14,653 bases of DNA from JADHUC01 sp964617665 (GCA_964617665.1 CAZUAH010000342.1:1-14653); one strand, 5' to 3'; shown: positions 1-6,087, counted from the stretch's first letter. Notes: generated from the letters alone by a model not told the origin. Program-made: numbers and translations.

Positions 1-1639
1 TGGAGTCCCTCAAAATGATCCCCAATCGTGAAGAGAATCTGGGCCGCCGGACAGGCGAAAGAAAGCGTTCGCTAGCACTAACAGGCGAGACCACTTTTCG
101 TTCATCTGTGCCGTCAGCGTTACAGATCCAAACGCCTGTCTGTTGATCCGATTGCGTACCTCGAATGTAAGCAATCCGGCGACCATCCGGCGAGAAGCTT
201 GGATGAACGTCGAACAGTTGAGGATGGTCGGTTAGTTGAACTCTCTGGCTGCCGTCAGGGCGGAAGAGCCACAAATCCGGCCTGCCGGTGCCGCGCAGCG
301 TCCAACTCATCACAATCCATCCGTCGAGGTCAGGGCCTGGCGCTCCTACCGTCGGTGGACCGGGGGTAGGCGGCTGCGGAGCGGGCAGGTCATCGCGCCA
401 GGGATGGTAGCCCACTGCAACGACCAATATCACGGCCGCAAGTGTTCCGAGTGCTATCGCGAGAAGCGTTTTGAGTGCGCGGCGACGTTTCGGAAGTGCG
501 CCGAAATGTTGCCGCGTCGCGTCGGCACGCGGCTGTGGAGTCAACGATCGGCCTTCCGCCGTGGCCACCAAGACCCGCAGGTCGCTGCCTGTCGCGAACG
601 GTGCCAGAGCCTCGGCCAACTCGTCTGGCGTCGAGAATCGATCATCCGGCCCCTTGGCGAGCATTCTGTCGAGAACCTTGGCCAATCCGCCCGGGACTTC
701 CCTACGGAAGTGGACCACTGGTGACACAGAATGGTGGACATGTGCGGTCATCTTGTCAAACGCCGTCCGATACGCGGCACCGCTGAACGGAGCCTGGCCG
801 GTCAGCAGGTAGTACAGCGTGCATCCCAGACTGTATAGATCAGCGCGGATATCGGCACCGTGACTGTCCTTCACTTGCTCGGGCGCCATATAGTCAGGTG
901 TACCGAGTGCCTGACCGCTGACCGTCATTTCCCCGTCAGCGGGCTGGAGTGTGCGAAATCGGGCGAGACCCATGTCGAGAATCTTGACAACTCCGGTTTC
1001 CGAGACCATCAGATTCGATGGTTTGATGTCACGATGAACCAACTCTTCTTGATGGGCGCACTCCAATCCCAAAGCAGCCTGACGGATGAGTTCGCAGGCG
1101 TCACCGATGGGCAATGGCCCTAGGTGGCGCACCAGATCGGCGAGGTCAACGCCAGTGACCAGTTCCATGACCAAGAAGTGAGTCCCGTTGCATTCACGAG
1201 CGTCATAGGCGCGGACGATGTTGGGATGATCCAGTCGTCCGACCGCTTTGATTTCCCGCTTGAATCGCGCCACAGCCTGTTCGTCATCCACGTGTCCAAG
1301 TGGCAACACCTTGACCGCGACGACTCGATCCAACTCGGTGTGCAGCGCTTTGTAGACGACGCCCATCCCGCCGCGTCCGAGCTTCTCCAGCAGTTTGTAT
1401 TCGCCGAGTTGCCCCTTGACCGCAGGTTGGTTCGCGGACATGTCGGGCAATCCGCCGCCCGGCGGTGGCGCCGCCTGTGGACGCCGCGTTTCGCCGTTCT
1501 CGTGGATCGTTTGCAGTACCGCTTGGCAAACCTGGCAACTGCCGATATGAGTATTCACGGCATCGGCAGCAGCCTCGGGCAGCACACCCGCGAGGAAGTC
1601 CATCAGCCGTTCACGGTTTGGGCAATTGTCGTCAGACAT
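1..1639 (-). CDS. Membrane Ser/Thr protein kinase with zinc-finger head (partial, 3' end outside window)
   Basis: The frame is open for 546 codons from the ATG at 1639 to the window edge, so the C-terminus is missing. The first 45 residues contain H31-x3-C35-x2-C38, the motif of zinc-binding anti-sigma (ZAS-type) domains. A complete Hanks-type kinase domain follows at about 78-350: glycine loop GRGGMG (88-93), catalytic lysine in VAVK (K110), E129, HRDIKPSN (D204), a DMG variant of DFG (222-224), GTPDYMAPEQ (246-255), and DLYSLGCTLYYLL. A basic stretch precedes a single membrane helix at about 388-411, then a proline-rich linker. The outer part has PD40/TolB-like beta-propeller repeats, for example FSPDGRRIAYI and CNADGTDERKVV. 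The likely role is transmembrane signalling by phosphorylation of Ser/Thr, probably with the ECF sigma factor two genes upstream. Its start overlaps the preceding gene's stop by 8 nt, suggesting translational coupling. Kinase identity is certain; substrate and ligand are unknown. Confidence 0.93.
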   Translation of the reverse strand, partial: MSDDNCPNRERLMDFLAGVLPEAAADAVNTHIGSCQVCQAVLQTIHENGETRRPQAAPPPGGGLPDMSANQPAVKGQLGEYKLLEKLGRGGMGVVYKALHTELDRVVAVKVLPLGHVDDEQAVARFKREIKAVGRLDHPNIVRAYDARECNGTHFLVMELVTGVDLADLVRHLGPLPIGDACELIRQAALGLECAHQEELVHRDIKPSNLMVSETGVVKILDMGLARFRTLQPADGEMTVSGQALGTPDYMAPEQVKDSHGADIRADLYSLGCTLYYLLTGQAPFSGAAYRTAFDKMTAHVHHSVSPVVHFRREVPGGLAKVLDRMLAKGPDDRFSTPDELAEALAPFATGSDLRVLVATAEGRSLTPQPRADATRQHFGALPKRRRALKTLLAIALGTLAAVILVVAVGYHPWRDDLPAPQPPTPGPPTVGAPGPDLDGWIVMSWTLRGTGRPDLWLFRPDGSQRVQLTDHPQLFDVHPSFSPDGRRIAYIRGTQSDQQTGVWICNADGTDERKVVSPVSASERFLSPVRRPRFSSRLGIILRDS

Positions 1640-2159
1640 CACTTTTCGATCCGTGTGATTCCAACGCGTCACGACCCTGACGCAGAAGCCGTCGCGTGGA
1701 CTCGTCCAACCAACTCTGCTCGAAGGCCCAGTCAAATGCGTTGAATAATGCCTCATCGGTCAGAGCGGTGAGGCGATGCCTGCGTTTGATCATAGCCGTC
1801 GCAATACTCGCGAGATACAGTATGGTGGCAATTCCCGCCGGTAGCGGACTGCCGCCTCGCGAACGACATGCCTTTGCGAACCGACGTGTCAGGTCAAGCA
1901 GTTCGATCGGCGGCTGCGGATGCTCGAACAAATCACGAAAGCTCTGTATCGGCGGCTTCGCCGATTGGAGCATTCCAGGTAGAGCGATTCCCACGGCCTC
2001 GTCGGACCGTTCCAGATCAAACCGTACGTCCGCGTCGAGTTGATGTTCGAGAATGGCTTCCAAGTCGCTCGCGGACCACGCTTCTTCCCGGGTGCTCCGG
2101 CAATCCATCAAGTCCGCCAGCGACACAGGGTCGACTTGTGAGAAGTCATCGTGTTTCAT
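1632..2159 (-). CDS. Unrecognised 175-aa protein between ECF sigma factor and kinase
   Basis: I do not recognise a named family. The protein starts MKHDDFSQVD and is soluble-looking, rich in charged residues, and probably mostly helical. A short apolar stretch LPAGIATILYLASIATAMI in the middle could be a buried helix; it is followed at once by basic KRRHR. The C-terminal part has FNAFDWAFEQSWLD and then a basic, charged end. The ATG at 2159 lies 2 nt after the sigma factor's TGA, with GGTGAT just upstream as a weak ribosome site. A GTG at 2168 could start it three codons earlier. Its stop overlaps the kinase start (ATGTCTGA). Position and coupling suggest it works with the sigma factor and kinase, perhaps as an adaptor or a regulator, but this is only inferred from context. 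Confidence 0.82.
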   Translation of the reverse strand: MKHDDFSQVDPVSLADLMDCRSTREEAWSASDLEAILEHQLDADVRFDLERSDEAVGIALPGMLQSAKPPIQSFRDLFEHPQPPIELLDLTRRFAKACRSRGGSPLPAGIATILYLASIATAMIKRRHRLTALTDEALFNAFDWAFEQSWLDESTRRLLRQGRDALESHGSKSDV

Positions 2160-2161
2160 GA

Positions 2162-2929
2162 TCACCACGCGTGTTGCTGCAGGGTCCGCTTCGATCGAGT
2201 GAGGATTTCCCGCAACTCGTCAATCTCTTCATCTATGTCGCGTTCATCGCGAGCGTACTCGGCGACGACGGAACGCAGCACTCGCTCATACATACGTTTG
2301 CCCGTTATCATCACGTTCGATGCCTGGCTCGGTGAGCGCAAGCCAAAACGCTCAACCAGTTCGCGATAATCCGCTGGTTCGGCCCCCTTTAGGATCGGAT
2401 CGAGAATGCGCAACTCGAACACCCCCCAAACCTCCAGGCGGTCCGTATTCTCGCAAAGATCTCGCATTCGCTTGACCGCTTCGGCTAGTACGCCACGCGC
2501 CCATTCGACGTCAAATGCATCGGAAGGCCCAGAGTTGGCCGTTACCACCTCAGCCCGTTCGCCGAGGTCCTCCGAACCTTCGTCGGCGGCCCGCTTCTTG
2601 GCAGCCGCATCGCGGATTTGATTCAGCAGGAAACGGTCGAGCGCAGTGAGAAGGAAAGTGCGAAATTTGCCGAGATCACGGTCGGCCCGGGCGACCAAGT
2701 CCTTCTCGAGTATCTTCTTGGCCACGAAGTCCTGGACCACATCATCGGCTTTGTCGGGCGCCAGCCTTTTCGAGCAGACCAAATGGGCTCGAAGTGCCGG
2801 GAGGTAGCGAGTCAACAGTTGCCCCAGAGCTTCTCGAACAGAGTGGTCGGTTTCATTGGCCGCCAGAGCCACGAGAGACCACGAGGTGGTAGGAAATCGT
2901 TGCGGCCCATCGCCCCAGTCGGCCGGCAT
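2162..2929 (-). CDS. ECF-type RNA polymerase sigma factor (kinase-linked planctomycete type)
   Basis: A 255-residue alternative sigma factor that would direct RNA polymerase to a special promoter set. FPTTSWSLV at 12-20 is the hallmark N-terminus of ECF sigma factors that sit beside Ser/Thr kinases in planctomycetes and relatives. Region 2 spans about 40-113: RYLPALRAHLVCSKRL, then DKADDVVQDFVAKKIL, then KFRTFLLTALDRFLLNQIRD. Region 4 is about 185-225, with helix-turn-helix-like YRELVERFGLRSPSQASN. The end is a charged DERDIDEEIDELREIL helix. The ATG at 2929 is chosen over the upstream extension to 3076 because GGAAAGG sits just before it and because family N-termini begin near the FPTT motif. 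It heads a tight operon with the unknown protein and the kinase. No classic separate anti-sigma gene is visible; the zinc-finger head of the kinase may stand in for one (inference). Confidence 0.93.
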   Translation of the reverse strand: MPADWGDGPQRFPTTSWSLVALAANETDHSVREALGQLLTRYLPALRAHLVCSKRLAPDKADDVVQDFVAKKILEKDLVARADRDLGKFRTFLLTALDRFLLNQIRDAAAKKRAADEGSEDLGERAEVVTANSGPSDAFDVEWARGVLAEAVKRMRDLCENTDRLEVWGVFELRILDPILKGAEPADYRELVERFGLRSPSQASNVMITGKRMYERVLRSVVAEYARDERDIDEEIDELREILTRSKRTLQQHAW

Positions 2930-2996
2930 GGTGATCCCTTTCCAGGTCGATCGCGGTGGAGAATCAGCAGTTGACGCTTGCCCTGACCCTGTACGA

Positions 2997-3012
2997 CGGA
3001 TCTGGAGATCCG
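2997..3012. repeat. Perfect 16-bp palindrome in the sigma-factor leader
   Basis: CGGATCT-GG-AGATCCG is an exact inverted repeat with a 2-nt centre. It lies between the proposed sigma-factor promoter and its start codon, inside the divergent intergenic region. It may be an operator for a dimeric regulator. As RNA it could form only a strained hairpin with a very short loop, so a DNA site is the likelier reading. Chance occurrence is possible. Confidence 0.5.
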
Positions 3013-3041
3013 CCCTAGGAGTCTGTTCTGGACACCCGTTT

Positions 3042-3071
3042 AGTATACGGCGAGTCGGTCCGTGGTGGAAA
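3042..3071 (-). promoter_or_regulatory. Putative promoter for the ECF sigma factor operon
   Basis: On the minus strand TTTCCA (3071-3066) and TATACT (3047-3042) are separated by 18 nt, giving a good -10 and a poor -35. Transcription would start about 105 nt upstream of the sigma-factor ATG, and the leader would include the palindrome at 2997-3012. Assigned by eye; an ECF-dependent promoter would look different. Confidence 0.35.
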
Positions 3072-3116
3072 CCCAATGGTCCCTCGCCAACTACCCCATT
3101 TTGTTGCCAATGCGTC

Positions 3117-3146
3117 TTGACTTGCAGTCCCCCGGCGGTTTATACG
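3117..3146 (+). promoter_or_regulatory. Putative sigma-70-like promoter for the membrane protein gene
   Basis: TTGACT (3117-3122) and TATACG (3141-3146) are 18 nt apart, close to the general vegetative consensus. Transcription would begin near 3153, about 45 nt before the chosen GTG start. It is divergent from, and about 45 nt away from, the sigma-factor promoter candidate. Confidence 0.5.
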
Positions 3147-3197
3147 AAGGTATGTTGTTCAGTCAATAAGGCCGCTGATTCGGTAGAGGTGATCGTT

Positions 3198-4103
3198 GTG
3201 GAGACTCCATCGGCAGCAACTGACACGTGGAGCGTCTGGACTGCGTCGCGCGAGCAAATCATGTTGGCGAGGCTGGTCCTTATCGCGGCTGCAGGGTGTT
3301 TGCTGCTTTTGTCCGGTATCTTTTTGCTTCGGCGGCTGGCTGGAGCGTTCGGGCACGCGCTGGCGCCGGAGGCACTGATCGTACTTGCCGCTATGGTGAC
3401 GGCTGTGGTTGCCGGCATTCGAGGCACGTGGCGACGCTTATCCAGACCGAACACGATGTCGCCGCACGGCCGTACGCTTCTTCTTGATGGGACTCTATGT
3501 CTTGCAGTGTTCTGCTTGGCTGCGTCCATGTCAGTGAGAGGCACGGAGACGGTGTCGCTGGTGTTTTTTTGGTGCATCTTCGTCGCAGGCGAGTTTGTCG
3601 GTTGGGCACCCTATTACCGCCGTCTTGTTCGCCTAAGTCGTGCACGTGGGGGCAGAGACACACGCCAACGCGAAGATGTGCCGACAACAAATGACGAAAC
3701 AGCACGTGAGCTTTCCGCGGCTGCGATTCACGAGGGCTCGATGCTGGAAGAACCGGACGAGGACGACGGATTCGAGCTGTTATCTTCGAACGTTTCTCAG
3801 CGAATTACGCGAGGAAGAGATGAAAACGGCGTGGAGGCGGTGTTTGGCGTTGTGCGGTGTGATTTTGCGATGGGCCAGCGACACCAAAACCTTCACATTG
3901 CCTTTTGTCCGCCCTTGGAGCGCGCCCCCGAGTTAACGACGGACCAGATCGACGGACCGATGGCGAAGATCAAACCATCGATGGTCGAAGTGTTCGGTGC
4001 CGGCCTGGAAGTCAAGCTACCGGCACCTTGCAGCGAGCCAACGAGCGTGCAGATTCAGTTCTACGCCTTCGAGAGACCGGACGACGTAACTCCGTCGGTC
4101 TAA
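3198..4103 (+). CDS. Four-helix membrane protein with C-terminal soluble domain, function unknown
   Basis: A 301-residue protein in no family I can name. Four hydrophobic segments are visible at about 21-45 (ARLVLIAAAGCLLLLSGIFL), 54-75, 93-113 and 118-139. They are followed by an arginine-rich turn, an acidic linker (EEPDEDDGFE, 184-193) and a compact domain at about 198-293. That domain contains QRITRGRDENGVEAVFGVVR, HIAFCPPLERAPEL and KIKPSMVEVFGAGLEVKLPA, and looks beta-rich with an immunoglobulin-like rhythm. I chose the GTG at 3198 because GAGGTG lies 6 nt upstream and a promoter candidate fits; the open frame runs back to 2856 but would overlap the divergent sigma gene. The C-terminal domain has the feel of a planctomycete-restricted conserved domain, from memory rather than a search. 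It appears to be transcribed alone. Confidence 0.8.
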   Translation: METPSAATDTWSVWTASREQIMLARLVLIAAAGCLLLLSGIFLLRRLAGAFGHALAPEALIVLAAMVTAVVAGIRGTWRRLSRPNTMSPHGRTLLLDGTLCLAVFCLAASMSVRGTETVSLVFFWCIFVAGEFVGWAPYYRRLVRLSRARGGRDTRQREDVPTTNDETARELSAAAIHEGSMLEEPDEDDGFELLSSNVSQRITRGRDENGVEAVFGVVRCDFAMGQRHQNLHIAFCPPLERAPELTTDQIDGPMAKIKPSMVEVFGAGLEVKLPAPCSEPTSVQIQFYAFERPDDVTPSV

Positions 4104-4314
4104 CTCGCCGAGTCCGGCCGTAAGACATGGCTTCGACCTCGGTACCGCATGCCGCTCGGGCGTCTTGCCAAGCATTCTTCAGTGGCGACCGCGCCTTTCG
4201 TGTTTCCGTGACTATGCCCGCCTCCGCAAATAGCTGTACGATGTACGGGTCTGCCCAGGGTAGTAGGTCGACGCATCCGTCGGCTCCAGAACGGCAACAG
4301 GACTGATCAGCCAT
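4012..4314 (-). CDS. Possible small protein with LLPWADPYI motif, function unknown
   Basis: A 100-residue ORF. The ATG at 4314 has GGAG 7 nt upstream, a better ribosome site than chance usually gives. The first half reads like real protein: CVDLLPWADPYIVQLFAEAG, then TETRKARSPLKNAWQDA. The second half turns arginine-rich from about residue 68 and runs 92 nt into the 3' end of the convergent membrane-protein gene, so the true end may differ, for example through a frameshift. Residues 5-15 hold three cysteines (C6, C7, C15). I have an unverified impression that LLPWADPYI recurs in small planctomycete proteins. No promoter was found. It may equally be a shadow ORF. Confidence 0.42.
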   Translation of the reverse strand: MADQSCCRSGADGCVDLLPWADPYIVQLFAEAGIVTETRKARSPLKNAWQDARAACGTEVEAMSYGRTRRVRPTELRRPVSRRRRTESARSLARCKVPVA

Positions 4315-4564
4315 GGTGAACTCCATTTCGCGAGAGAACTGCAAGGATGTGACTTCGGCTACACAGAGACTGAAGAACAACAGTCTGAATAAGCAACTGC
4401 GATGCCAAAGTGCCGTGAGGTGGACTTGCGACCGGTCGCCATTCGTCGCAAGTGTTTTTTGCCAAAGGCTTTAAGGAAATCCCTCGACGCATCGCCCAGC
4501 ATGCGACAGCAGTGAAGATGTTTGGTGCCGTGTGAATATCTGGGGGTTAATCGTTCCCAGATAT
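4315..4564. other. Intergenic region, no gene recognised
   Basis: Between the possible small ORF and the metallopeptidase stop I see no convincing coding frame. If the small ORF is not real, the gene-free stretch runs 4104-4564. It contains a plus-strand terminator candidate (4424-4460) and a nested inverted repeat (4524-4580). No tRNA or other known RNA was recognised. Confidence 0.6.
4424..4460 (+). terminator. Intrinsic terminator candidate, plus strand
   Basis: ACTTGCGAC (4424-4432) and GTCGCAAGT (4445-4453) form a perfect 9-bp stem with a 12-nt loop, followed by G and six Ts (4455-4460). The polarity fits the plus-strand membrane-protein gene, but the site is about 320 nt past its stop, so its transcript would have a long 3' region antisense to the small ORF. 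The palindrome GCGACCGGTCGC (4428-4439) offers an alternative fold. Confidence 0.7.
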
Positions 4565-4580
4565 TCAACCAATCGGCACC
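4524..4580 (-). repeat. Nested inverted repeat overlapping the metallopeptidase stop codon
   Basis: GAATATCTGGG (4534-4544) and CCCAGATATTC (4556-4566) are a perfect 11-bp inverted repeat around an 11-nt loop. An outer pair GGTGCCG (4524-4530) and CGGCACC (4574-4580) adds 7 bp outside an uneven internal loop of 3 and 7 nt. The metallopeptidase TGA (4567-4565) lies partly within the inner arm. There is no T-run on either strand, so it is not a classic intrinsic terminator. It may protect the mRNA 3' end, act in factor-dependent termination, or be a DNA site. Confidence 0.7.
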
Positions 4581-5194
4581 AGCTTGGGGCGAGGGATCTT
4601 TGCGCCGAACACCTTGCCGTGATTGGTGCGCAACTGGGAAAAATCCAACTTCAGAAAACCGTAGAGATGCTCCGGCGGCGATGCCGCCAGCCACGCTTGC
4701 GCCAATCGATCCATCTCCGCGTCGTACTGTTTCTGCGAATGTGTGTGGGCGTAGCAGCGCCCGTCATGCCGGCGCAGATCGCCATCGAAGTCGGGGCTAA
4801 TGTGCCACAATTCGTGGAATATCGTTGTCAGCTTGTCATGGAAACTGAGATCCATGAAACGCGGCAGGTAGAAAGTGAGGATGTAGAGATACTCGCGGCC
4901 GCGCCGGTCATACAGCCTCTGAACGGCATATTCCTGTCCACGTCGGCGGCAGGTCAATGAGCCGCCTTCGAATCGCATCGGAGTCAGCGACGCGTGCAGC
5001 CCGTAAGACGTGCGTTTGCGAGTCTGGGCAAAAGAAAGGGCCACACGATGAAGGTCGATGTGTGCGAGCTGCGGCGTGCGACCGATAACATCATCGCAAA
5101 GCCGTTTCATGTGGACGGTAAAACCGAATCCAGTGGGCTGGCGCCGGTACGTTGGACCGCGAGTGGGAGCCCTTCCATGTGCTTGGCCACTCAT
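4565..5194 (-). CDS. Putative zinc metallopeptidase (HELWH)
   Basis: A 209-residue protein with TTIFHELWHI at about 123-132, an HExxH zinc-peptidase signature (H127, E128, H131). A third zinc ligand could come from the downstream segment RRHDGRCYAHTHSQKQYD (141-158), which has H143, H150 and H152; which one is unclear. A beta-strand region REYLYILTFYLPRFMDL precedes the active site, as in small SprT-like or phage-type metallopeptidases. The resemblance is to uncharacterised putative metallopeptidases rather than to a protease with a known substrate. No signal peptide or membrane helix, so it should be cytoplasmic. I use the ATG at 5194, with AAGGA 6 nt upstream; a TTG at 5200 is an in-frame alternative. 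It follows rplQ by 63 nt on the same strand and may be co-transcribed with it. The stop codon lies in a strong inverted repeat. Confidence 0.8.
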   Translation of the reverse strand: MSGQAHGRAPTRGPTYRRQPTGFGFTVHMKRLCDDVIGRTPQLAHIDLHRVALSFAQTRKRTSYGLHASLTPMRFEGGSLTCRRRGQEYAVQRLYDRRGREYLYILTFYLPRFMDLSFHDKLTTIFHELWHISPDFDGDLRRHDGRCYAHTHSQKQYDAEMDRLAQAWLAASPPEHLYGFLKLDFSQLRTNHGKVFGAKIPRPKLVPIG

Positions 5195-5230
5195 CACCAA
5201 TCCTTATCCGAGTGACGCAACTAACGCGCG

Positions 5231-5249
5231 CGGCTGGAGTACGCAGCCG
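5231..5249 (-). repeat. Hairpin between rplQ and the metallopeptidase gene
   Basis: CGGCTG (5231-5236) and CAGCCG (5244-5249) form a perfect 6-bp GC-rich stem with a 7-nt loop, 8 nt after the rplQ stop. On the minus strand it is followed by CGCGCGTTAGTT, not a T-run. It may be a weak or partial terminator or an RNA processing site that lowers expression of the downstream gene. Confidence 0.5.
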
Positions 5250-5257
5250 TGGAGTTT

Positions 5258-5992
5258 CTACTCGTCCGCGTTTTCCTTCTTTTCTTCTGCCGAATCGTCG
5301 TCAGTCGAGTCTTCGCCTGACGCCTCCGCCGTCTCCGATTCCGTCTCGGCGACTTCCTCATCACCGGTGTCTTCAGCTTCCGTCTCCGGTGCTTCGTCTT
5401 CGGCGTCCGGCGCGGCTTCCTCTTCTGCCTCGAATTCCGGCTTCTCGCTTTCCTGCTTCACGCGGTCGTGAACACCGACAAATTCGAGGATCGCTCGCTG
5501 GCCGGCGTCGCCCAACCGTGGCTTGGCCAGCCGAACGATGCGAGTGTAGCCACCGTCACGGTCTTCGAAACGCTCGGCGATATCATCAAACAGCACCTGC
5601 ACGGCCTGTTTGTCACCAATCAGCTGAAGCACACGTCTGCGAGCTGTGATGGCTGGGGCAATGGCTTTGTTCCATTGAAGCCATTCGTCGCTGCCTCGCC
5701 ACTCTCTCCAGCGATCAGAACCGCGGTCCGCATCTGTGGCAAACTCCTCGGCTTCCGCTTCATGCTTCAATGACCGGCGAGCGATGGTGATACATTTTTC
5801 CACCAGCGGCCGCACTTCCTTGGCCTTGTGGAGGGTCGTTACGATACGGCCCTTCACTTTGGGAATATTCCTGTCGAGGTCCGGATCCGTTTCGCGCTCG
5901 GTCAAGAACAGGGCGCTGGCCAAGTTGCGCAACATGGCCTTTCGATGACTTGGGCTCCGGCCAAGAACGCGTCCTCGTCTTCTATGTCTCAT
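5258..5992 (-). CDS. rplQ: 50S ribosomal protein L17, enlarged with acidic tail
   Basis: L17 binds 23S rRNA on the large subunit near the peptide exit. The N-terminus MRHRRRGRVLGRSPSHRKAM and the block FEDRDGGYTRIVRLAKPRLGDAGQRAILEFV are diagnostic. At 244 residues it is about twice the usual 120-130. Compared with the E. coli protein there is an insertion near 34-48, a larger one at about 77-115 (tryptophan-rich, DRWREWRGSDEWLQWNKA), and a C-terminal tail from about 181 to 244 in which 32 of 64 residues are Asp or Glu. The core is intact, so this is a lineage form rather than a broken gene. The ATG at 5992 has only a weak ribosome site. It is the last gene of the alpha cluster, 95 nt after rpoA across a hairpin-bearing spacer. 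Confidence 0.97.
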   Translation of the reverse strand: MRHRRRGRVLGRSPSHRKAMLRNLASALFLTERETDPDLDRNIPKVKGRIVTTLHKAKEVRPLVEKCITIARRSLKHEAEAEEFATDADRGSDRWREWRGSDEWLQWNKAIAPAITARRRVLQLIGDKQAVQVLFDDIAERFEDRDGGYTRIVRLAKPRLGDAGQRAILEFVGVHDRVKQESEKPEFEAEEEAAPDAEDEAPETEAEDTGDEEVAETESETAEASGEDSTDDDSAEEKKENADE

Positions 5993-6034
5993 GATTGTGT
6001 TCTTATTGACTCGTGTTTCGTGACGCTCACTGCT

Positions 6035-6070
6035 CGCGTACCCGCGACTGAATGGTCCAGGCGGGTCGCG
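6035..6070 (-). repeat. Hairpin in the rpoA-rplQ spacer
   Basis: CGCG-T-ACCCGC (6035-6045) pairs with GCGGGT-CGCG (6061-6070), giving 10 bp with one bulged base and a 15-nt loop. It sits between the rpoA stop and the rplQ start, about 18 nt after the rpoA stop. No T-run follows on the minus strand. A processing, pausing or translation-control element is possible. Confidence 0.55.
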
Positions 6071-6087
6071 TGCCTCAGCGTTCCGTC

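Noticed and set aside
1..70. Possible frameshift in the last visible codons of the kinase, where the expected propeller repeat looks irregular
   Set aside because: The frame stays open to the window edge and too little sequence remains to judge.
2856..3197. Upstream extension of the plus-strand membrane-protein frame
   Set aside because: It would overlap the divergent sigma gene, lacks a ribosome site and reads as low-quality protein; the GTG at 3198 fits better.
4359..4694. Minus-strand ORFs across the metallopeptidase 3' end and the intergenic region
   Set aside because: They run in another frame of the metallopeptidase and through the inverted repeat, with no recognisable motif.
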